Shown here piece by piece: positions 13,753 through 18,166 of a stretch of 64,000 nt of DNA; position 1 is the stretch's first letter, and each line of letters starts with the position of its first letter. The notes beneath the pieces are model-generated. The model did no database searches. It saw only the letters and a list, made by a program, of their open reading frames with translations, and had not been told where the DNA came from. A program made the translations under genes and the position numbers. The stretch lies in the IMG/VR virus record IMGVR_UViG_3300020183_000001, positions 18,634-82,633 of that record; one strand, 5' to 3'. This DNA is from a virus.

Positions 13753-13856
13753 AGTAGTGAGATGAATTGAAGGAACAGTGTAGTGAGAATGGTCAGGATA
13801 ACGATGATGTGTAGTATTACATCATCATTATATTGTTGAGGCTGAGTGTTAGTCAT
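13476..13856 (-). CDS. possible overlapping membrane protein ORF, 126 aa
   Basis: ATG at 13854-13856 overlaps the stop of the 45-aa gene. The first 35 residues (ILHIIVILTILTTLFLQFIS) are a strong transmembrane segment and use bases that code for nothing else. The remaining 90 residues are Ser/Thr/Pro-rich and read through the 93-aa gene in another frame. Either a real overlapping gene with a disordered tail or a membrane peptide whose open tail is accidental. Confidence 0.35.
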   Translation of the reverse strand: MTNTQPQQYNDDVILHIIVILTILTTLFLQFISLLWPSNPSNTTLLQSSVTPHSPTKRDKSQPTPHSASTTLKSETVGRTSSGNVSGTPSPRSKKLKSGSSTQSVSRQRRTRSNPTTPTVGSQSLA

Positions 13857-13986
13857 CAGTTAGTTCATCAGTTGGGTTAGGTGGTTGCATCTCTTCTTGC
13901 ATAGCTTGTTCCTGCTGGTACGCAAGGTCAGACCATGCGTCAAGAAGATCTGCATTGTAGTTCTCATCGAGTTGTTGAGTTGTCAT
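13849..13986 (-). CDS. small acidic protein, 45 aa
   Basis: ATG at 13984-13986, TAA at 13849-13851. The product (MTTQQLDENYNADLLDAWSD) is acidic, helical and Gln-rich. Pseudoknot PK1 copy d lies 19 bases upstream. No family recognised. The leader position of the pseudoknot supports the start. Confidence 0.6.
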   Translation of the reverse strand: MTTQQLDENYNADLLDAWSDLAYQQEQAMQEEMQPPNPTDELTDD

Positions 13987-14005
13987 CGAATGAGTTGATA
14001 AAGGA

Positions 14006-14034
14006 CTGAGCAGTTTAACGTCATACTCAGGACG
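14006..14034 (-). promoter_or_regulatory. RNA pseudoknot motif PK1, copy d
   Basis: Stem 1 CGUC/GACG, stem 2 CUGAGUA/UGCUCAG with one U-G pair, loop 3 UUAAAC. It precedes the 45-aa gene. The base change inside stem 2 (C to U, giving U-G) keeps pairing. Confidence 0.65.
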
Positions 14035-14083
14035 GATATCAAGAATATGAATAAACGACGTTTATCAGAATTCCAAGTAATAG

Positions 14084-14467
14084 CTAGTCAAATGGTTTAA
14101 AATCTGTATCTTTCAAGAGAGAGTCAATGTGTGCAACATCGCATTCTCTCATGTATTCACTTAAGTTTTCTGATGGATCAATCTCATAGTCATCAGTTTG
14201 ATTCTCAACAACTTCGCATCCAATGTCTTCGAGTTGATCAACGTAGTTATCCCAGCTATTGGCATTGCCATAGACATGGGCATAACGCCCGGTCTGGTCA
14301 ACGACAAGTGCTACATAAGTCATGGGTTGAGCCTCAGGTAGTGTGAAGGGTCTTTGTTCTGCAGCCATTAACTTTGCAGTAATGGCACGCAAATCGTGCC
14401 TAGATAGTTCTCCATTTGGTCTCCACTTCAACGCGGTATTTGCAAATGTTGTAGTAGGTAAGACCAT
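14084..14467 (-). CDS. hypothetical protein, 127 aa
   Basis: The likely start is the ATG at 14465-14467 (MVLPTTTFANTALKWRPNGE); a longer frame to 14560 would overlap the upstream gene. The protein has a helical part with basic residues, then a beta part (TYVALVVDQTGRYAHVYGNA) and an acidic C-terminus. No family recognised. Confidence 0.6.
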   Translation of the reverse strand: MVLPTTTFANTALKWRPNGELSRHDLRAITAKLMAAEQRPFTLPEAQPMTYVALVVDQTGRYAHVYGNANSWDNYVDQLEDIGCEVVENQTDDYEIDPSENLSEYMRECDVAHIDSLLKDTDFKPFD

Positions 14468-14492
14468 TGGAATAACAGATAGGTTAATTAGT

Positions 14493-14711
14493 TTACCGTG
14501 GTTCGACCAAGGTTTGTTGGCATGACCACTGTAGTAAAGACTTTGTAAAGTCGGTACCAAGCATAGCGCCTGTTACGACAAAAGCGATACCGATAACAAT
14601 GGTTGCAGATAAAAAGTTACAAAGGTAACGTCCTGCTCTACTGCTGTGGTACTCAGGGTACACATCAGTGTGAATAAATTGTTTAGGTCCAAGTTTAGTA
14701 ATCTGTTTCAT
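14493..14711 (-). CDS. single-pass membrane protein, 72 aa
   Basis: The start is the ATG at 14709-14711 with AGGA upstream (MKQITKLGPKQFIHTDVYPE). One hydrophobic segment, FLSATIVIGIAFVVTGAMLG, spans about residues 33-52. The leader holds motif M3 copy a and a further hairpin (UCAACC-GAA-GGUUGA). Role unknown; possibly host membrane interaction. Confidence 0.6.
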   Translation of the reverse strand: MKQITKLGPKQFIHTDVYPEYHSSRAGRYLCNFLSATIVIGIAFVVTGAMLGTDFTKSLLQWSCQQTLVEPR

Positions 14712-14787
14712 TGGAGAAAGTCCTGTGTAGTAGGAATCAACCTTCGGTTGATGGACGGAGTAATACAACTGTACTACGTTGCAATAG

Positions 14788-14844
14788 GCAGGAGAGGAAG
14801 AAGATCTCCTGCAGAAAACCCACTCATCAATGATGAGCAGGGTT
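14788..14844 (-). promoter_or_regulatory. twin-hairpin RNA motif M3, copy a
   Basis: First hairpin CCC-UG-CUCAUC / GAUGAG-U-GGG, linker UUUUCU, second hairpin GCAGGAG/CUCCUGC. The linker and the start GCAG of the second stem are shared with two other copies. It lies in the leader of the 72-aa membrane protein. Confidence 0.6.
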
Positions 14845-14870
14845 AAGTGCAAGAATCAGTTAGTCAAGAG

Positions 14871-15263
14871 TCAGGCCGCAGCAGTTGCAGCCTTCTTCTT
14901 ACTAGCAGCCTTCGTTCCTTCCTCAGCTTTGGGCTGAGGCTTGGAACCAAAGGCATAATCAGTCACTTTCAGTTGAAACTCTGGTTGCTTGAGCGGCATG
15001 AGCTCTTCATCTTTCATATAGAAAGCACGGATGCCTTGAATTTTACCAGACACCGTGAGCTCTTGGCCTACAACCAGATTGTCATTGGTATAAGCAGTAA
15101 GCAAACCATTGCTGTTGAAGAATTTGATTGTGACCACAGCATCTTTAGAGATACGGTGGTACAAAGTAACAACCAAACAGTCACGCTCATCTTCCGTTTT
15201 GATAACGATAAGACTTGCAATGCGACCAACAACAGTAAACGTTTGCAGATCAGCGTAAGTCAT
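14871..15263 (-). CDS. OB-fold single-strand-binding-like protein, 130 aa
   Basis: The start is the ATG at 15261-15263 (MTYADLQTFTVVGRIASLIV). Residues 8-105 show the five-strand rhythm of an OB fold (TVVGRIASLIV ... LVVTLYH ... TIKFFNSNG ... LTVSGKIQG), as in SSB-type proteins. The C-terminus is a Lys/Ala tail (KAASKKKAATAAA) rather than the acidic SSB tip. It may be a second, specialised nucleic-acid-binding protein. The leader carries M3 copy b and no Shine-Dalgarno site. Confidence 0.7.
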   Translation of the reverse strand: MTYADLQTFTVVGRIASLIVIKTEDERDCLVVTLYHRISKDAVVTIKFFNSNGLLTAYTNDNLVVGQELTVSGKIQGIRAFYMKDEELMPLKQPEFQLKVTDYAFGSKPQPKAEEGTKAASKKKAATAAA

Positions 15264-15293
15264 AAAATTAAATTGAGTTGAGTTGATAAGCAA

Positions 15294-15333
15294 GCAGAGA
15301 TGAACTCTGCAGAAACCCATCGAAATCGATGGG
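15294..15333 (-). promoter_or_regulatory. twin-hairpin RNA motif M3, copy b
   Basis: First hairpin CCCAUCGA/UCGAUGGG, linker UUUCU, second hairpin GCAGAG/CUCUGC. It ends 30 bases before the start of the OB-fold gene, separated by a CAACUCAACUCAA leader. Confidence 0.65.
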
Positions 15334-15345
15334 AATATGCAAAGA

Positions 15346-15498
15346 TCACCAGTCGTAAACACGAATGGCTTTAAGGTTAACAGGAGAGATATCCAGTAGT
15401 TCAGCACCAGCAAGCAATGCTTCTGTTTGTGTGCGAGCCATTAGCTCAATAACAAACTCACTACTAAACACTTTCCAAATAACCAAGGGACGTTCCAC
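15346..15498 (-). CDS. small hypothetical protein, 50 aa
   Basis: I choose the GTG at 15496-15498 (VERPLVIWKVFSSEFVIELM), two bases past the upstream stop; an ATG at 15526-15528 would overlap that gene. The pattern of an N-terminal strand, a helix with 'TEALLAGAELLDI' and a final 'RVYDW' recalls small cyanophage proteins I cannot name. Confidence 0.6.
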   Translation of the reverse strand: MERPLVIWKVFSSEFVIELMARTQTEALLAGAELLDISPVNLKAIRVYDW

Positions 15499-15500
15499 GA

Positions 15501-15743
15501 TTAGTCCACTAGATGTTCTTGTTCCCATTTAAGAAGTGCACGGTTGAGATCAACCTTCTTCTCAAGGACAACACAGAACGGGACCAAGTCTTGGAACTGT
15601 ACCAAGCCATCTTGCCATTGATAAAAGATCTCCAGTGCAGCCTGGCGCTGACTTTCAATCTCCTGATCAATGATAGGAGTGTCTCGACGTGCAAGAAGAC
15701 GAGCTTCTTGGGTAAGGAGACGTTCAACAGCTTTAGGAGTCAT
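15501..15743 (-). CDS. hypothetical helical protein, 80 aa
   Basis: ATG at 15741-15743 (MTPKAVERLLTQEARLLARR). Predicted all-helical with heptad-like hydrophobics. The leader has a CAACTCAACTCAACTCC run and motif M3 copy c upstream, and no Shine-Dalgarno site. No family recognised. Confidence 0.65.
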   Translation of the reverse strand: MTPKAVERLLTQEARLLARRDTPIIDQEIESQRQAALEIFYQWQDGLVQFQDLVPFCVVLEKKVDLNRALLKWEQEHLVD

Positions 15744-15773
15744 AGCGAAACCAAGTGGAGTTGAGTTGAGTTG

Positions 15774-15816
15774 TGCAGATGTAAAGTCTGCAGAAACCCA
15801 TCTTGTTACAGATGGG
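15774..15816 (-). promoter_or_regulatory. twin-hairpin RNA motif M3, copy c
   Basis: First hairpin CCCAUC/GAUGGG, linker UUUCU, second hairpin GCAGA/UCUGC. The loops differ completely from copy b, while both stems are kept. It ends 31 bases before the start at 15743. Confidence 0.65.
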
Positions 15817-15828
15817 AATTTGTAGACA

Positions 15829-16095
15829 TCACATCATTTGTTCGATGCGTTCTTGCTCCATTGTGGTGGAATAGTCGTAATACTCTTGCATCTCCATCAG
15901 CATGTCTTTCATGCTGGTAGGAATTGAACCAAGAGTACGTACGTCGCGATCAATCCACTCTTGCCATGTGGCACCAGTGTCTAGATCATACATGTTCCAC
16001 AACTTCTCAAAGTGAAGCTGTGTAGTTTCAACGTTGTACCAAGTAACGCGATACCGTCCTTCGTCAGGACGGTAGGTAAGTGTTGGGGTAGCCAT
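15829..16095 (-). CDS. hypothetical protein, 88 aa
   Basis: ATG at 16093-16095 (MATPTLTYRPDEGRYRVTWY). A beta hairpin start is followed by helices rich in Met and Glu (MKDMLMEMQEYYDYSTTMEQ). It starts three bases after the upstream stop. No family recognised. Confidence 0.65.
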   Translation of the reverse strand: MATPTLTYRPDEGRYRVTWYNVETTQLHFEKLWNMYDLDTGATWQEWIDRDVRTLGSIPTSMKDMLMEMQEYYDYSTTMEQERIEQMM

Positions 16096-16098
16096 AAG

Positions 16099-16284
16099 TC
16101 AATTAGTTTTGTAACCGTTAGAAGCACACCAATTCATATGAATTTGATGCGCAGGCTTAGGCCAGTCATGTTGAAGGCATTGTTTAGCAGTTGCTTCGTG
16201 CAACAAACGTGCACCAATGCAACTAGCAATACCTCCACCAATAACAACGGTAGCAATGTAAATAACCAATTGATTCTTAGTCAT
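16099..16284 (-). CDS. single-pass membrane protein, 61 aa
   Basis: The start is the ATG at 16282-16284, overlapping the upstream stop as ATGA. A transmembrane helix with glycine-zipper spacing (LVIYIATVVIGGGIASCIGA) spans residues 6-25; the rest is basic with His and Trp. Role unknown. Confidence 0.6.
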   Translation of the reverse strand: MTKNQLVIYIATVVIGGGIASCIGARLLHEATAKQCLQHDWPKPAHQIHMNWCASNGYKTN

Positions 16285-16457
16285 GAGTTGATGTGCAGTT
16301 GACAATCGTTAGGCATAATAAGTGCAGCCGCACGAATGCGGTATTCACTTATCTTCTGTCCAAGCTGCTGTTTAGATGGCAGCTTAGCAGTTTCTACTGC
16401 AGATGCTGTTAGTTTCAGCAATGCAGCAGTATTCTTTCGAATGTGTAGTGCAGTCAT
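16281..16457 (-). CDS. small basic protein, 58 aa
   Basis: ATG at 16455-16457, TGA at 16281-16283. The product (MTALHIRKNTAALLKLTASA) is basic and helical. A hairpin GCCACUC/GAGUGGC sits in the leader, followed by CUUAACUCAAUUCAACUU directly before the ATG. No family recognised. Confidence 0.6.
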   Translation of the reverse strand: MTALHIRKNTAALLKLTASAVETAKLPSKQQLGQKISEYRIRAAALIMPNDCQLHINS

Positions 16458-16501
16458 AAGTTGAATTGAGTTAAGCCACTCTCAGTGAGTGGCAATAGTT
16501 A

Positions 16502-16537
16502 GGCAGGGGTTTGCACCCTGCCACCCGCTTGTACGGA
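16502..16537 (-). promoter_or_regulatory. twin-hairpin RNA motif M4, copy a
   Basis: CCG-UACAAG-CGG followed by GGCAGGG-UGCAAA-CCCCUGCC. It starts at the stop codon of the 72-aa gene and so lies at the 3' end of one gene and in the leader of the next. Confidence 0.6.
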
Positions 16538-16756
16538 TTAACCGTAGTTCTCGGGAAGCTCTACAAGCTCTGCAAGAACTTGGTGTTGCAGCTCGCGTTC
16601 GCCAGCAATCTTCAGTCCCCATGCGGCAATCTGAAGAGCTTGCTCACGGCTTAGTAGCTGCGAGTGGCCTGACTCCATCCAAAACTGGATGAGATCGTAG
16701 GCCGTAGCCGCTAGTTCTTCCCTGGTAGGAAGTACAGCAGCAGTAGTGTTGGTCAC
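16538..16756 (-). CDS. hypothetical helical protein, 72 aa
   Basis: I choose the GTG at 16754-16756 with GGAG seven bases upstream (VTNTTAAVLPTREELAATAY); the frame is open 21 codons further, but that part lies over motifs M5a and M4b. The body is helical (EQALQIAAWGLKIAGERELQ). No family recognised. Confidence 0.6.
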   Translation of the reverse strand: MTNTTAAVLPTREELAATAYDLIQFWMESGHSQLLSREQALQIAAWGLKIAGERELQHQVLAELVELPENYG

Positions 16757-16772
16757 GGTATTCTCCGTGTGT

Positions 16773-16797
16773 GCGGTACCCATCTCCGCTGAGGGTA
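16773..16797 (-). promoter_or_regulatory. RNA element M5, copy a (hairpin with loop complement)
   Basis: UACCC-UCA-GCGG-AGAU-GGGUA-CCGC. The hairpin GCGG/CCGC has GGGUA in its loop, complementary to UACCC just upstream. It lies 16 bases before the GTG at 16756, directly next to the GGAG ribosome site. Confidence 0.6.
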
Positions 16798-16804
16798 ATA
16801 ACTG

Positions 16805-16840
16805 GGACAGGGTTTGCACCTGTCCTCCCGCTTTAACGGA
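16805..16840 (-). promoter_or_regulatory. twin-hairpin RNA motif M4, copy b
   Basis: CCG-UUAAAG-CGG followed by GGACAGG-UGCAAAC-CCUGUCC. Relative to copy a the second stem has changed on both sides (GGCAGGG to GGACAGG) and still pairs, while UGCAAA is kept. Confidence 0.65.
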
Positions 16841-16981
16841 TCAGTTAAGAGACCTAAACTTAATTAAAGCCTCACGAATTGCTTCTTGTACCCAGTGCTT
16901 TGGTACTGGATACAGCTGCCATTGCTTCCACGTCTCAAAAACAAGACGCCGTTCGACAGCTGAAAGATGTTTGTAGCTCAC
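16841..16981 (-). CDS. small hypothetical protein, 46 aa
   Basis: GTG at 16979-16981 with AGGAG upstream (VSYKHLSAVERRLVFETWKQ), TGA at 16841-16843. Basic, Trp-rich and helical. The leader contains PK1 copy e and M5 copy b in tandem. No family recognised. Confidence 0.6.
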   Translation of the reverse strand: MSYKHLSAVERRLVFETWKQWQLYPVPKHWVQEAIREALIKFRSLN

Positions 16982-16997
16982 AGGAATCTCCTGTTGT

Positions 16998-17022
16998 GCG
17001 GTACCCATTTCCGCTGGGGGTA
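16998..17022 (-). promoter_or_regulatory. RNA element M5, copy b
   Basis: UACCC-CCA-GCGG-AAAU-GGGUA-CCGC, directly upstream of the AGGAG site of the 46-aa gene. Only loop bases differ from copy a. Confidence 0.6.
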
Positions 17023-17024
17023 AT

Positions 17025-17053
17025 GCTACGGTTTAACGTCCATCAGCTAGACG
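17025..17053 (-). promoter_or_regulatory. RNA pseudoknot motif PK1, copy e (divergent)
   Basis: Stem 1 CGUC/GACG, stem 2 GCU-(G)-AUG with CGUAGC, loop 3 UUAAAC. Stem 2 is unrelated in sequence to the other copies but can pair with one bulged G. It abuts M5 copy b. Confidence 0.5.
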
Positions 17054-17263
17054 TGAATCGCTGAGATCCCTTGCTACGACTGGGTTCTAAGAACGACAGT
17101 CATTCCTGAACCGCTACCTCGCGGGAGGTTCCCCATATCCACATACTTTTCCACAGGGTGTGGAAAACGTAGTCAGATGTGTGGGTTCCCTGACATGCGG
17201 TGTGCAGGTTAGTGAGAGCTGCATAAACCCCTGCCGTAAAGACGACAGGGGAAGAGGCAACTA
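17054..17263 (-). other. 210-base gene-free structured region
   Basis: No convincing gene. On the - strand it holds CCCCUG/CAGGGG after the 93-aa stop, then GAACC...GGUUC with an inner CCUC/GAGG, then GACUG/CAGUC with an inner GUUCU/AGAAC. It also contains the DnaA-box cluster. It reads as a long structured leader, an ncRNA, or part of an origin. Confidence 0.55.
17135..17167. other. cluster of three DnaA boxes, candidate origin
   Basis: ATATCCACA (17135-17143), TTTTCCACA (17147-17155) and the inverse TGTGGAAAA (17159-17167) lie within 33 bases. TTTTCCACA is the box type I know from cyanobacterial oriC. The cluster is in the gene-free zone at the head of the replication arm, next to an AT-rich stretch (17640-17800). 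Confidence 0.55.
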
Positions 17264-17545
17264 TCAGATCTTGTGAATCACAACGATCTTCAACCCGTCC
17301 TTGTCTTGGTAAATGCGCATGCTCAGCTTATCGCTTTGCATGTCACATACCACTTGGAACAAGTACTGAGGCTGGCATACCTGACGCAGATCGCTATAAA
17401 CAAAGTCGGCGGAGCCAAGCTCCTCCAACATCTGGTAAGCAAATTCCACATAGTTGCGGAAAAGCTCAGCATTCTGTTGCGTCGGACGCTCACCAACTTG
17501 CTGGCGCCAGTCGTGTTGCCAACGCTTAGCCTGTTTCGTTTGCAT
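17264..17545 (-). CDS. hypothetical protein, 93 aa, first gene of left arm
   Basis: ATG at 17543-17545 (MQTKQAKRWQHDWRQQVGER). Basic and helical at the start, then mixed, ending with a strand pair (KLSMRIYQDKDGLKIVVIHK). It is the first coding sequence downstream of the AT-rich control region, so it is likely expressed at once on infection. No family recognised. Confidence 0.65.
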   Translation of the reverse strand: MQTKQAKRWQHDWRQQVGERPTQQNAELFRNYVEFAYQMLEELGSADFVYSDLRQVCQPQYLFQVVCDMQSDKLSMRIYQDKDGLKIVVIHKI

Positions 17546-17799
17546 TGAATTAAACGCGATGGATTACCTGCGTTGCACGGATGCGCAGCCCCCGTTACAC
17601 TTATATACCTACACACCTATTCTTTTTTTCTACCCACAACTCACTACGTATATGTATGTGGAGAACACTCAGACAATTATTACCCCAAAAGGGTTAAAAA
17701 GTTGGTACCCTCATCTGTAATAATGAGTATTTATACTTAAAAAAATATATAAAATACCCATTTGTACACCAAAAGTGCACGTAGCCCAAACTTTTACAC
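17546..17799 (-). promoter_or_regulatory. AT-rich control region of the left arm
   Basis: No gene in 254 bases. On the - strand UAUAUA (17602-17607 region) about 55 bases before the ATG at 17545 is a possible -10 element. The palindrome AGTATTTATACT lies at about 17727-17738 and an AT-only tract at about 17740-17757. This is the expected site of strong early leftward promoters and possibly of DNA unwinding for the nearby DnaA boxes. No -35 element is clear. Confidence 0.5.
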
Positions 17800-17828
17800 A
17801 AAAATGCCGGGGTTATTTATGCCCCGGC
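17800..17828 (-). terminator. intrinsic terminator
   Basis: On the - strand GCCGGGG-CAUAAAUAA-CCCCGGC is followed by AUUUUU. It ends the transcript of the 73-aa gene starting at 18074 and isolates it from the left arm. Confidence 0.85.
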
Positions 17829-17852
17829 TTGGTTAATAAACTTTACTTATGT

Positions 17853-18074
17853 TTATTTTTGTTTTTTACTCATGTAAGCTTTGGTTGCACCCACTGCTTT
17901 TCTAAATGCTTCTTCATCTGGAAGCCCATATGCCAATTCTTTTTTTGCTTCGGTTACAAAATCACGCACTTCTAGCGAATCGCGTCCAGTTTTAGCCATA
18001 TCCATGGCTTTTTCTTTAATTTTCTCCAGGGCTTCTACCCGTTGTTGGCGCACACCTGCGTCCATTTCACACAT
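17853..18074 (-). CDS. hypothetical helical protein, 73 aa
   Basis: The start is the ATG at 18072-18074 (MCEMDAGVRQQRVEALEKIK). Charged, helical, with a C-terminal basic tail (YMSKKQK). It stands alone between a terminator and the divergent start of the virion arm, so it has its own promoter. A stand-alone position at the arm boundary would suit a regulator, which is inference only. Confidence 0.65.
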   Translation of the reverse strand: MCEMDAGVRQQRVEALEKIKEKAMDMAKTGRDSLEVRDFVTEAKKELAYGLPDEEAFRKAVGATKAYMSKKQK

Positions 18075-18126
18075 TACTTCTGTATTTAAATAATATAACG
18101 TACGTACGCTCCAGATTTCTAAACAA

Positions 18127-18132
18127 TAGAAT
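18127..18132 (+). promoter_or_regulatory. -10-like TAGAAT, start of virion arm
   Basis: TAGAAT lies 35 bases before the ATG at 18167. The same TAGAAT/TATAAT at 25-40 bases is found before seven other right-arm genes. No clear -35. Confidence 0.4.
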
Positions 18133-18166
18133 GTAAAAAGATTAAAAGTCGGTTTAAAAGTAATAA

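Noticed and set aside
14847-15281. A 144-codon + strand frame opposite the OB-fold gene
   Set aside because: The - strand frame has OB-fold pattern, a leader with M3 and operon continuity; the + frame has none of these.
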